Shown here one piece after another: positions 16,482 through 25,168 of a DNA stretch of 64,000 bases (its first letter is position 1; every line of letters starts with the position of its first letter). The stretch is taken from assembly GCF_000429105.1 (NCBI RefSeq), contig NZ_AUBF01000006.1, forward strand, positions 434,001 to 498,000. The letters are read 5' to 3'. The DNA comes from Schaalia suimastitidis DSM 15538 (GTDB lineage Bacteria > Actinomycetota > Actinomycetes > Actinomycetales > Actinomycetaceae). Below the pieces are notes generated by a model. It had not been told where the DNA came from and made no database searches. It was given only the letters and a program-made list of their open reading frames with translations. The position numbers and the translations under genes are program-made.

Positions 16482-17231
16482 GTGCTTCAAATCTTCATGT
16501 CGGAGTTCCTTGGAACTGCGGTACTCCTGCTCCTAGGTGGTGGCGTCGTCGCAAACCACTTGCTACCCAAGAGTAAAGGCAAGGGTGGCGGCTGGCTCCT
16601 CATTAACTTCGGCTGGGGTTTTGCCGTCTTCCTCGGTGTTTATGTCGCATACTCCACAGGTGGCCACCTCAACCCGGCAGTAACCATCGCCAAGGTTGTT
16701 GCCAATATGTTCGACCCCAATGTCACCCTCGCGGGCGATATCCCCGTCAACGCAGGTAACGTTGCGGTCTACATCCTTGCTCAATTCCTCGGTGCATTCG
16801 TTGGCGCGGTCCTGTGCTACCTCACCTACAAGAAGCACTTCGATGAAGACTGCGACCCGGCCCTCAAGCTCGGTGTATTTTCCACCGGACCTGAGATCCG
16901 CTCCTATGGGTGGAACCTCTTCACTGAAGCTATCGCCACTGCAGTCCTCATCATCTGGATCTTCGTCTCGGGTGCAACCGAGAATGCCAATGGCCTGGGT
17001 GCTCTGGGTGTCGCGATTGTCATCGTCTCCATCGGTGCCTCCCTTGGCGGCCCCACCGGTTACGCCATTAACCCAGCCCGTGACCTCGGCCCACGTATTG
17101 CACACGCAATCTTGCCCATCAAAGGCAAGGGTGGTTCCGACTGGGGCTACTCATGGGTTCCTGTCGTTGGCCCGATCATTGGCGCAGTAATCGCGGTCGT
17201 CCTGGTGTACGGCACCGATATTGCCGTCTGA
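16482..17231 (+). CDS. glpF: Glycerol facilitator, MIP family
   Basis: A 249-residue channel with six membrane helices and both NPA boxes, GGHLNPAVTI (about residues 65-74) and GYAINPARDLGPR (about 187-199). The Asp after the second NPAR is typical of glycerol facilitators rather than water channels. It starts at GTG 16482 behind AAAGGTAGG. glpK follows 83 bases later, so glycerol entering here is trapped by phosphorylation. Confidence 0.93.
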   Translation: MLQIFMSEFLGTAVLLLLGGGVVANHLLPKSKGKGGGWLLINFGWGFAVFLGVYVAYSTGGHLNPAVTIAKVVANMFDPNVTLAGDIPVNAGNVAVYILAQFLGAFVGAVLCYLTYKKHFDEDCDPALKLGVFSTGPEIRSYGWNLFTEAIATAVLIIWIFVSGATENANGLGALGVAIVIVSIGASLGGPTGYAINPARDLGPRIAHAILPIKGKGGSDWGYSWVPVVGPIIGAVIAVVLVYGTDIAV

Positions 17232-17243
17232 TTCACCCCTTCG

Positions 17244-17277
17244 CGAAGGCGGGGTAGCACCTGCTCCCCCGCCTTCG
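17244..17277 (+). terminator. Hairpin between glpF and glpK
   Basis: CGAAGGCGGGG and CCCCGCCTTCG are perfect 11-bp arms around a 12-base loop. It is followed by TCTACC rather than a T run, so it may only reduce read-through or stabilise the glpF part of the message. Confidence 0.65.
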
Positions 17278-17314
17278 TCTACCGATCACATTGCAGTGAA
17301 GCGAAAGGTTATCC

Positions 17315-18835
17315 ATGTCTGAAAAGAAATACGTGCTCGCCATCGATCAAGGCACTACCTCAAGCCGTGCGATCATATTTGACCACTCCGGTCGCATTGT
17401 TTCAGTTGGCCAGATGGAACACGAGCAAATCTTCCCCCGTGCTGGTTGGGTCGAGCACAACCCAGCAGAAGTCTGGGACAACGTGCGTGAGGTTGTCGCT
17501 CAAGCGCTTGCCAAAGCAGAAGCCAACAAAGACGATATCGCCGCTGTCGGCATCACCAACCAACGTGAAACGACAGTGGTGTGGGACAAGAACACTGGCG
17601 AACCTGTCTACAACGCCATTGTGTGGCAGGACACCCGCACCCAAGCAATTGTTGAAGAACTCGGCGGTGAGGAAGGTGACGACAAGTACAAGGCAATCGT
17701 TGGTCTGCCTCTTGCCACCTACTTCTCTGGTCCAAAGGTGAAGTGGATCCTCGACAATGTTGAAGGTGCACGCGAGCGTGCCGAGGCGGGCGACCTCCTC
17801 ATGGGCAATATGGACACCTGGGTGGTGTGGAATCTCACCGGCGGCGTGAACGGTGGTGTCCACGTCACCGACGTCACCAACGCCTCGCGCACCATGCTGA
17901 TGGACCTCAAGACACTGTCATGGGATGCCTCCATCGCAGCAGATATGACTATCCCCATGTCGATGCTTCCCGAGATCAAGTCCTCAGCAGAGGTCTACGG
18001 CGTTGGCCGTTCTCAGGGCTTGCTTGCAGGCGTACCCATCGCCGGCATCCTTGGTGACCAGCAAGCCGCAACCTTCGGCCAGGCCTGTTTCGAAGTGGGT
18101 ATGGCGAAGAATACCTACGGCACCGGCTGCTTCATGATTATGAACACCGGAAAGGAAATCGTTCCCTCCAAGAACGGTTTGCTCACCACCGTGTGCTACA
18201 AGATCGGCGACCAGGACCCCATCTACGCACTCGAAGGCTCAATCGCAGTGACCGGTTCGCTGGTCCAGTGGCTGCGTGATAACCTGCGCATGTTCGATTC
18301 GGCACCCGAAATTGAGCAGCTGGCCAATAGCGTCGAGGACAATGGTGGTGCCTACGTGGTGCCCGCGTTCTCCGGGTTGTTCGCGCCCTACTGGCGGGCT
18401 GACGCACGCGGTGCCATCGTGGGTCTGACCCGCTACGTGAACCGCGGCCATATTGCACGCGCAGTTTTGGAAGCCACCGCCTACCAGACACGCGAAGTAC
18501 TTGACGCAATGGAAGCTGACTCCGGTGTGAAACTCGCAGAGCTCAAAGTTGACGGTGGTATGACTGCCAATGAAACCCTCATGCAGTTCCAGGCTGACCA
18601 GCTGGGTGTGGACGTTGTCCGCCCCGTCGTTGCTGAAACCACTGCATTGGGCGCCGCCTACGCCGCAGGTATCGCCGTGGGCTTCTGGAGCGGCGAGCAA
18701 GATGTTATCGACAACTGGGCTGAAGACAAGCGTTGGAGCCCGAAGATGGAAGAAGGCGAACGTGCTCGCCTGTACCGTCTATGGAAGAAGGCCGTCACAC
18801 GCACCTTCGACTGGGTCGACGACGACGTGAAGTAA
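17315..18835 (+). CDS. glpK: Glycerol kinase
   Basis: A 506-residue FGGY-family kinase that makes sn-glycerol 3-phosphate. Motifs include [15 protein letters not shown] at the N-terminus, [31 protein letters not shown] and [19 protein letters not shown] with full expected length. The ATG follows GCGAAAGG. It forms a glycerol uptake unit with glpF. No glycerol-3-phosphate dehydrogenase gene is adjacent. Confidence 0.97.
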   Translation: MSEKKYVLAIDQGTTSSRAIIFDHSGRIVSVGQMEHEQIFPRAGWVEHNPAEVWDNVREVVAQALAKAEANKDDIAAVGITNQRETTVVWDKNTGEPVYNAIVWQDTRTQAIVEELGGEEGDDKYKAIVGLPLATYFSGPKVKWILDNVEGARERAEAGDLLMGNMDTWVVWNLTGGVNGGVHVTDVTNASRTMLMDLKTLSWDASIAADMTIPMSMLPEIKSSAEVYGVGRSQGLLAGVPIAGILGDQQAATFGQACFEVGMAKNTYGTGCFMIMNTGKEIVPSKNGLLTTVCYKIGDQDPIYALEGSIAVTGSLVQWLRDNLRMFDSAPEIEQLANSVEDNGGAYVVPAFSGLFAPYWRADARGAIVGLTRYVNRGHIARAVLEATAYQTREVLDAMEADSGVKLAELKVDGGMTANETLMQFQADQLGVDVVRPVVAETTALGAAYAAGIAVGFWSGEQDVIDNWAEDKRWSPKMEEGERARLYRLWKKAVTRTFDWVDDDVK

Positions 18836-18921
18836 CAGTGCGCCGCAATATGCATGGCTCGCCGTACTAAAGAGTACGTGTACTAGCGTGGCGACACACA
18901 TGCTCTACGGCATGCGTCTGA

Positions 18922-18952
18922 CGCGGGCCTCGGATCTATCCCGAGGCCCGCG
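18922..18952 (+). terminator. Terminator after glpK
   Basis: CGCGGGCCTCGG and CCGAGGCCCGCG form a perfect 12-bp stem with a 7-base loop, followed by TTGCCTTT. Confidence 0.85.
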
Positions 18953-19103
18953 TTGCCTTTCCCGATGCAGTTATTACTGAGGTAGCTGTCAATAGGGACC
19001 ACAGGGCGCATTATGTGGCCACTATCGGCAGTATTTCGGGCACAAGGTGGAATGAACCAGTAAACTCAAAGTGTTGTTAACGCTCTACCACCAAGGAGAA
19101 CCA

Positions 19104-19820
19104 GTGGCAGAAAAGCAAACCATCTTCGGTCGAATCGCACAGTTGGCTAAGGCCAATATCAATGCGCTGATTGATCGCGCGGAAGATCCGCAGAAGATGC
19201 TTGACCAGCTCATCCGTGACTACCGCAATTCCATTATCGAAGCTGAAACTGCGGTTGCTCAAACAGTTGGCAACCTGCGTTTGGCAGAGAAAGACCACGC
19301 TGAAGATGTCGCTGCTGCCCAAGACTGGGGCCGCAAAGCGGCAGCAGCATCCGCCAAGGCTGATGCTGCACGCGCTGGGGGCGATATTGCTGAGGCCGAC
19401 AAATGGGACGGCCTTGCCCGCGTCGCTCTGGGCAAGCAGATCCAGTACGAAAATGAAGCCCGTGACGCAGAACCACTGATTGCATCCCAGACCGAAATCG
19501 TTGAAAAACTCAAAGTCGGACTGGCTCAGATGAAGAGCAAGCTCGAAGAACTCAACGCCAAGCGTGACCAACTTGTTGCACGTCAAAAGAGCGCCGAAGC
19601 ACAAGTAAAGGTCAGCGAAGCTGTTGCCTCGATCAACGTCCTCGATCCTACTTCCGAACTTGCACGCTTCGAAGATCGCGTGCGACGCACAGAGGCTATG
19701 GCTCAAGGCCGTGCAGAGGTTGCCGCTTCGTCACTTGATGCGCAATTTGCCGAGCTTGAAACGGATTCCTCGCAATTTGAAATCGAGGCGCGCCTGGCTG
19801 CTCTTAAGCAACAGGGCTGA
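19104..19820 (+). CDS. PspA/IM30-family membrane-stress protein
   Basis: A 238-residue, almost wholly coiled-coil protein. The N-terminus FGRIAQLAKANINALIDRAEDPQKMLDQLI is the characteristic PspA/VIPP1 amphipathic helix and hinge. Such proteins form scaffolds on the inner membrane face and protect membrane integrity. GTG 19104 is chosen for AAGGAG at 19093-19098; the TTG at 19071 has no such site. Repeat copy B lies 66 bases after the stop. The convergent neighbours are a NYN protein and another coiled-coil membrane protein, so a local envelope-stress function is possible. Confidence 0.9.
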   Translation: MAEKQTIFGRIAQLAKANINALIDRAEDPQKMLDQLIRDYRNSIIEAETAVAQTVGNLRLAEKDHAEDVAAAQDWGRKAAAASAKADAARAGGDIAEADKWDGLARVALGKQIQYENEARDAEPLIASQTEIVEKLKVGLAQMKSKLEELNAKRDQLVARQKSAEAQVKVSEAVASINVLDPTSELARFEDRVRRTEAMAQGRAEVAASSLDAQFAELETDSSQFEIEARLAALKQQG

Positions 19821-19886
19821 ATGGAAATGCCCACGGCATGATGCTATGGGCAGTAAACAGCCCATAGGGTCGTCTCACAGGCCTAA

Positions 19887-19931
19887 AAATGGCGGATTTT
19901 CAGGACGTAGTTCCATGAAAATCCGCCATTT
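19887..19931. repeat. Dispersed palindrome, copy B
   Basis: Arms AAATGGCGGATTTTCA (19887-19902) and its complement (19916-19931), with inner GGA/TCC and a bulged A. The inner sequence CAGGACGTAG recurs in copy D when that copy is read on the other strand. It lies between the 3' ends of pspA-like and NYN genes. Confidence 0.9.
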
Positions 19932-20011
19932 GTTTTAGTACGATGCGCGGAAAAGGATCTCGGTGGGAAAGGACCCTCGGATACGGCCACCAAAGCCGGT
20001 ACCACCGCCTT

Positions 20012-20593
20012 CTACAGGAAATCGAAGGGGTTGAAGTCGTCAACGTCGATGATGCACAGGCGCGGCAACTTCACTTGGAAGGCCTCCACGTCGTACTCAA
20101 GGTCAATAATTTCCAACCCGAACTCTTGCAAGTCCTGCAACTGACTGGAAATAAACTCTCGGAAACCCATCACCGCGACTTTGCGTCCTGAACGAAGGAG
20201 AGCCTCGACCTGAGGGACAAAATCCCCGTCGTGGCTGGCCAAAATCACTGAACCTGATTCCAATTGAGAGATTGCTTCAAGCGTGCGCTGCACACCAACA
20301 TCCACAACCTTGATATCTTCAGGGCCCGACAGTGGGATCACCCGGTAATCCATGGCGGTAAGAGCCTGAACAAAGCCCATTGGCAGGAAACCTGAGGAAC
20401 CGTTGAGGAAGAAAAGACCTGAAGTACGCTGCTCCCAGTATTCGGAGGCCGCCTGCATGACGCGATCCCAGCGTGGCCGTTCCTCAGGGTTAGGTCGACG
20501 ATCGAGGACCGATAAACCCAAGGTGGCGTCGATGTTTTCGCCGTCGATTACCAAATAGGTGATTTCTTGTTTTGAATCCATATTTACGTCCAT
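20012..20593 (-). CDS. NYN-domain (PIN-like) RNase-type protein
   Basis: A 193-residue protein of the NYN family (formerly DUF88). Its acidic residues fit a metal-dependent nuclease fold: LVIDGENIDATLG at the start, LASHDGDFVPQVEALLRSG in the middle and VAVMGFREF later. ATG 20593 is favoured because TACCCT lies exactly 6 bases upstream; ATG 20581 is possible. The C-terminus IIDVDDFNPFDFL is acidic and aromatic. Such proteins act on RNA, but the target is unknown. It lies downstream of, and in the same direction as, the coiled-coil membrane gene. Confidence 0.8.
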   Translation of the reverse strand: MDVNMDSKQEITYLVIDGENIDATLGLSVLDRRPNPEERPRWDRVMQAASEYWEQRTSGLFFLNGSSGFLPMGFVQALTAMDYRVIPLSGPEDIKVVDVGVQRTLEAISQLESGSVILASHDGDFVPQVEALLRSGRKVAVMGFREFISSQLQDLQEFGLEIIDLEYDVEAFQVKLPRLCIIDVDDFNPFDFL

Positions 20594-20599
20594 AGCCAC

Positions 20600-20605
20600 A
20601 GGGTA
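20600..20605 (-). promoter_or_regulatory. -10 element for the leaderless NYN message
   Basis: Minus-strand TACCCT ends 6 bases before ATG 20593. No Shine-Dalgarno site is present for that ATG. The element sits in the 53-base gap after the coiled-coil gene. Confidence 0.45.
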
Positions 20606-20646
20606 ATGCGCCGACGGACAAAAGGAGGACAAAACCGAAAAAATGC

Positions 20647-22050
20647 TCAGTCAAAGTCGAAGCCGTCGAGGAAACCGCCACCAATATGGTCAAGGTCGAA
20701 GTCAAAATCTGCTTTGCCTAACGCCCCTGAGAGTACAGCGCCAAGCACGGCGCCTCCCACCATTGCGCCAACATTACTCTTAGCGAAATCACCCAAACCA
20801 CTCTCAGAGTGAAGCGGCGTGGACATGACCTGGTCGGCATAGGACAATGCGCGTTCCGAGTCGCGGATAGACGCAGAAGGATTCGAATCAACCATCGCGC
20901 GAGCAGAGTTGAGGTAGACCTCAGCGTTACTCAATGCTGAACGACCGTTAAGAGATACCAGGCCACGCCGCGAATTCACGAAGGCACGTGCACGATCAAC
21001 GGCTGCTGTCGCCTCGTCAAGACGCCTGCGCGCCATCGACGCGCTTTTTTCCTCACTTTGGCTACGTGAACGCAAAGGCTCAAGCGCCGCATCAATAGCT
21101 TCTTCCGCATTGGACAAGGCCTCAAGTGCTGCCAACGGATCCCCCTGACCTTGGCGTGCCATACGCCCACGTTCAATGGCTGCCTGCGCATCAGCTACCA
21201 GGGGAGCAAAGGCAGTCTGATCGGCACCCAAGGTGGTGACATCAGACAGGTCGGAGGTGAGCGAGGCAATGGCTTCGGTCAGACGATCGTGTGCACGTGA
21301 CAAGTCGTCGGATGCGCGAAGTACGGCATCGATCTGCTGCGTTGCCATAGCCACTGCGCGCCGCGCCGTTTCCAAAGACCGTAACGCTAAGGCCCGGTCA
21401 GAGTCGATGAGACTTTCAGCGCGATCGCAGGCGGTTCGCGCAGAATCCAGTAATGCGCGTGCCTGACCGGGATTGTCCTCAAGGGAGGCAATGGCCTCAC
21501 GCGAGTGGGTCACCGCCAATGCGTCCAATTCAACGTCAACAGCAGGTAACCGCGTGGCAGTTTCAGTAACCAGGGTGCGTACCTCGCGTAGTTGGTCACC
21601 AACACTGGCTTCCTTATTCCGCAGGTTGACAAATTGTTTGTGTTCGCGCATCAGCGGCGGCATAGCGCGGTCAAGTAAGCCAATTATTTCGTTGGCACTG
21701 GAGGCGCGTTCATGGGGGAGTGTCTGAGATTGCAGTCTCGTATGAACTGAAAAGGCCTGCATGACTGCGGTGCGAGCGTTTTCAAGAGCAAGCGCATAGT
21801 TTTGTGTTTGTGTCACGCCGAATTGGGCGCGCGCAAAATCAAGTTCGTCACTGGCTGAACGTACCGTCTCATCAGCAGTGAGAAGCCGTTGGCTGGCCAC
21901 ATCAACCTGCGCCTCGTAGGCACTGTGGTCCTGCTGCTGGGCTTGGATGCTTGCCTGCGTCGTCTTGCGCGACGCAATACCAATTGCAATACCCGCAACG
22001 ATCAGGACAACGAGCCCAATCACAGCGATAGCGATAATTACGCTTGTCAC
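20647..22050 (-). CDS. Membrane-anchored coiled-coil protein (TPM-associated type)
   Basis: A 467-residue protein with one N-terminal membrane helix (TSVIIAIAVIGLVVLIVAG), a long Ala/Arg/Glu-rich helical region, and a Gly-rich then acidic tail ending DGFDFD. The open frame is longer, but GTG 22050 has GGGAGG 4 bases upstream. The helical part and the NVGAMVGGAVLGAVLSG segment resemble the C-terminal halves of actinobacterial TPM-domain proteins, yet the extracellular TPM domain is absent. It may be a cut-down relative working with the PspA-like protein next door. Function is not established. Confidence 0.7.
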   Translation of the reverse strand: MTSVIIAIAVIGLVVLIVAGIAIGIASRKTTQASIQAQQQDHSAYEAQVDVASQRLLTADETVRSASDELDFARAQFGVTQTQNYALALENARTAVMQAFSVHTRLQSQTLPHERASSANEIIGLLDRAMPPLMREHKQFVNLRNKEASVGDQLREVRTLVTETATRLPAVDVELDALAVTHSREAIASLEDNPGQARALLDSARTACDRAESLIDSDRALALRSLETARRAVAMATQQIDAVLRASDDLSRAHDRLTEAIASLTSDLSDVTTLGADQTAFAPLVADAQAAIERGRMARQGQGDPLAALEALSNAEEAIDAALEPLRSRSQSEEKSASMARRRLDEATAAVDRARAFVNSRRGLVSLNGRSALSNAEVYLNSARAMVDSNPSASIRDSERALSYADQVMSTPLHSESGLGDFAKSNVGAMVGGAVLGAVLSGALGKADFDFDLDHIGGGFLDGFDFD

Positions 22051-22257
22051 AAAGCCTCCCAGCGACACAATATCTGCCAATAGGATAAGCCTACGTGCCA
22101 CGAGCAAATGCTGCGACGAGGACGACATACTATTCACAGCCAAAGGCGTAGACTGCGCGTGAAAGTGCGTGCTGAAGCAGCATAGTTTGACTGTGGCCCG
22201 TACAATAGGCACCAGGCCCCATTTCCGGGGCCGTTCCCACACATGGAGGTCTCAGAC

Positions 22258-22635
22258 GTGCCCACCGGCAAGGTCAAATTCTTCGACGCTGAACGCGGCT
22301 TCGGTTTTATCGGCGGCGACGACGGTGTCGAGGTTTTCCTGCACGCCTCGGCGCTACCAGAGAATCTGCCCAACCCACGCAAAGGACTGCGCGTGGAATA
22401 CGGGGTTGCCGACGGACGTAAAGGTCCGCAGGCATTATCTGTGCGCCCACTGGCAGAACAACCGTCAGTGGCGCGCAATCAGCGCCGCAAGCCTGAAGCA
22501 ATGGTGCCGGTGGTTGAAGACCTCATTAAGCTTCTTGACGCTTCCTCCACGCCGCTGCGTCACGGCAAATACCCTGATAACGCCGCCAAAATCGCGAAGG
22601 TGTTGCGCGCAGTAGCCGAGGATTTTGATGCCTAA
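22258..22635 (+). CDS. Cold-shock domain protein with C-terminal extension
   Basis: A 125-residue protein. The cold-shock domain (residues 1-67) has RNP1 KFFDAERGFGFI and RNP2 VEVFLHAS for single-stranded nucleic acid binding. A basic/helical tail of about 58 residues follows, longer than in CspA (about 70 residues total). I start it at GTG 22258, behind GGAGGT at 22245-22250, rather than the upstream ATG inside that site. The stop overlaps the DUF3027 start, so the two form a pair often seen in actinobacteria. Confidence 0.9.
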   Translation: MPTGKVKFFDAERGFGFIGGDDGVEVFLHASALPENLPNPRKGLRVEYGVADGRKGPQALSVRPLAEQPSVARNQRRKPEAMVPVVEDLIKLLDASSTPLRHGKYPDNAAKIAKVLRAVAEDFDA

Positions 22636-23392
22636 GGCGCCCGCGGCACGTAAACAGCGTGAAGATTCGGTGTTGGCCTCGGCAATTGACGAGGCCAGGC
22701 AGGCTGCGCTCACCGTGGCACGGAGTGAATACATCGGTGAGCATGTGGGCTTCCGCATGGACGGTGAGCGCCTCGGCACACATCTTTTCGCCTCCACGGA
22801 TCCAGGGTATGTCGGTTGGTGCTGGGCGGTGACAGTGGCTCGCGTTCCGCGCGCTCGAGCAGTCACCGTATGTGAAGTGGACCTGATGCCAGGCGAGGGT
22901 GCGCTGCTCGCTCCTGAATGGGTGCCGTGGGAACAGCGTTTACGGCCAGGTGACTATGGTCGCGATGACACGGTCCCGTACCGAGGTGACGACGAACGCC
23001 TCGAACAGGCATATCAGCATGTGTCAGATGATGCCGATATCGTGCAGATCCCCGAAGTGGGTCTTGGACGTATCCGCGTTTTGTCTGCCGAAGGTATTTC
23101 TCAGGCGGCCACGCGGTGGTACGCCTCTGAACAGGGCCCTAGGCGTGGGCGTCGACCGAAAGATACCTGTTCTGGTTGCGGTTTCCTGGTTGCGATGAGT
23201 GGCTCGATGCGCAACCTTTTCGGTGTGTGCGCCAATGAATGGGCCCAGGATGACGGCAGAGTCGTGAGCCTGGACCATAGTTGTGGTGCACATTCCGAAA
23301 CAGATGCGCCGAAGGCACCATCGGAATGGACAGTGCGACCCTCCCGGGTCAACGATTTCACGGTTGAGTCTGAAAGCCTGGCGAAAAAGTGA
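22628..23392 (+). CDS. DUF3027 protein
   Basis: A 254-residue protein of unknown function, restricted mainly to actinobacteria. GYVGWCWAVTVARVPRARAVTVCEVDLMPG is the family signature region, followed by LAPEWVPWEQRLRPGDYG. A late cysteine pair, CSGCGFLV, with CANEWAQDDGRVVSLDHSCG could bind zinc. ATG 22628 overlaps the end of the cold-shock gene, so translation is coupled. The coupling hints at an RNA-related role, which is inference only. Confidence 0.85.
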   Translation: MPKAPAARKQREDSVLASAIDEARQAALTVARSEYIGEHVGFRMDGERLGTHLFASTDPGYVGWCWAVTVARVPRARAVTVCEVDLMPGEGALLAPEWVPWEQRLRPGDYGRDDTVPYRGDDERLEQAYQHVSDDADIVQIPEVGLGRIRVLSAEGISQAATRWYASEQGPRRGRRPKDTCSGCGFLVAMSGSMRNLFGVCANEWAQDDGRVVSLDHSCGAHSETDAPKAPSEWTVRPSRVNDFTVESESLAKK

Positions 23393-23476
23393 GATTGGGC
23401 ACCCTTGCCCTTCTTTTCTCACCATCTGGTGGCGCTCCTTGCGTGAGGTAAGGAAAAACAGGCACGATATTGTGAC

Positions 23477-24940
23477 GTGAGCACTAAGCAAAAGACCGCT
23501 CGATCCCAGAGCGCAGCGCCCGTCAATCCCATCGACAAGTTCTTCCGCATTTCCGAACGCGGATCCACCATCGGTCAGGAAGTTCGTGGCGGTTTCGTCA
23601 CCTTCTTCGCCATGGCCTACATCCTGGTGGTCAACCCGATCATCCTGTCCAATGCCCTTGGTGAAAACTCCACCTTTGGCTTCCAAGATATTGCTGCCGG
23701 CACCGCATTGGTGGCCGGCATTGTCACGATCCTCATGGGTTTGGTGGCAAATTTCCCACTGGCACTGGCTGCCGGTATGGGCCTGAACGCTATGGTGGCT
23801 TTCACCCTGGTTCTCGGTTCAGGTCTGACCTACCAAGAAGCCATGGGTCTGATCGTGTGGGAAGGTATCCTCATCACCCTCCTGGTCCTCACAGGATTCC
23901 GTGAAGCGGTCTTCCGTGCAGTGCCGCTGCAACTTAAAACCGCTATTTCTGTGGGTATCGGCCTGTTCATTGCCTTCGTCGGTCTGGTCAACGCCGGTAT
24001 CATCCGCCCCGGTGGCACACCCGTCCAACTCGGCATTAACGGCTCGCTTGCTGGTTGGCCTGCCGTTGTTTTCGTGGTCGGCCTGCTGCTGACCATCGTG
24101 TTATACGTCCGCAAGGTCAAGGGCGCGATCCTCATTGGCCTGCTCGGCTCGACCGCTCTGGCGATTATTCTCCAAGCGGTCCTTCACATTCCGCCGATGT
24201 ACGTTGATGGTAAGGTTGCCAATCCGACCGGTTGGGGGCAAACGGTCCCAGAGATCTCTAGCTCGCTGCTGCAGCTACCATCCTTTGGCACACTCCTCCA
24301 AGTCGACATGTTTGGTGCGTTCACCAAACTGGGTCCTGTTGCCGTTGTCCTGATGATCTTCTCGCTGATGCTCGCAGACTTCTTCGACACCATGGGCACA
24401 ATGGTGGCCATCGGTGGCGAAGCCAAGCTGCTGGACAAAGAAGGCAATCCTCCACGTTCGAAGCAAATCCTCTTCGTTGACTCGCTTGCCGCAATCTTCG
24501 GTGGTGCAGGTGGCGTTTCCTCTAATACCTCCTATATCGAATCCTCCGCCGGCGTGGGTGAAGGTGCACGCACCGGCTTGGCTTCGGTGGTCACCGGCGT
24601 ACTCTTCCTGCTGTCGACCTTCTTGGCGCCTCTCGTTGCTTTGGTTCCCACGGAAGCCGCGTCAACAGCGTTGGTATTCGTCGGTTTCCTCATGATGATG
24701 CAGGTCCTGGAGATCGACTGGCTCAAGCCAGATATCGCAATCCCCGCCTTCCTCACCATTGCCTTCATGCCTTTCTCTTACTCCATCACCGTAGGCATCG
24801 GCATTGGCTTTATCACCTACACGGTTATCAAGATCGCCCAAGGGCGAGGCGGCAAGGTTCATCCACTGATGTGGCTTGCCTCCTTCCTATTCGTTCTCTA
24901 TTTCGTGATGGGTCCCATCCAGCAGGCCCTTGGACTGTGA
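23477..24940 (+). CDS. NCS2-family purine permease (AzgA-like)
   Basis: A 487-residue permease with about 12-14 membrane helices. FRISERGSTIGQEVRGGFVTFFAMAYILVVNP and AGMGLNAMVAFT at the N-terminus, and the GGVSSNTSYIESSAGVGEGARTGLASV signature mark the AzgA/PbuG branch, which takes up hypoxanthine, guanine or adenine with protons. No Shine-Dalgarno site precedes GTG 23477; GATATT lies 5 bases upstream and may drive a leaderless message. A perfect hairpin at 24965-24997 ends the unit. Confidence 0.92.
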   Translation: MSTKQKTARSQSAAPVNPIDKFFRISERGSTIGQEVRGGFVTFFAMAYILVVNPIILSNALGENSTFGFQDIAAGTALVAGIVTILMGLVANFPLALAAGMGLNAMVAFTLVLGSGLTYQEAMGLIVWEGILITLLVLTGFREAVFRAVPLQLKTAISVGIGLFIAFVGLVNAGIIRPGGTPVQLGINGSLAGWPAVVFVVGLLLTIVLYVRKVKGAILIGLLGSTALAIILQAVLHIPPMYVDGKVANPTGWGQTVPEISSSLLQLPSFGTLLQVDMFGAFTKLGPVAVVLMIFSLMLADFFDTMGTMVAIGGEAKLLDKEGNPPRSKQILFVDSLAAIFGGAGGVSSNTSYIESSAGVGEGARTGLASVVTGVLFLLSTFLAPLVALVPTEAASTALVFVGFLMMMQVLEIDWLKPDIAIPAFLTIAFMPFSYSITVGIGIGFITYTVIKIAQGRGGKVHPLMWLASFLFVLYFVMGPIQQALGL

Positions 24941-24964
24941 CGCAATAGCGTGAATATGGACTCA

Positions 24965-24997
24965 GTGCCCCTCAAGACTGTAAGTCTTGAGGGGCAC
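24965..24997 (+). terminator. Terminator after the purine permease
   Basis: Perfect 15-bp arms (GTGCCCCTCAAGACT and its complement) around the loop GTA. No T run follows. Confidence 0.75.
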
Positions 24998-25168
24998 AAA
25001 CCTTGATACAGGTATAGATTCAATAAGGTGACGCAGCATGCAGCGTGCTTGTCTCAGCACGACAAGGGGCCGACATACAAGTAGCGGCTGTGAGACCAGC
25101 GTGTCGGCCGCAATGCGCACCGGTGGTGAACTAAGGAACATGGTGCTGGCAGTGGGTAGGGGTGAAGA

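Noticed and set aside
22051-22242. N-terminal extension of the coiled-coil membrane protein
   Set aside because: GTG 22050 has GGGAGG at close spacing; the upstream part overlaps the promoter of the divergent cold-shock gene.
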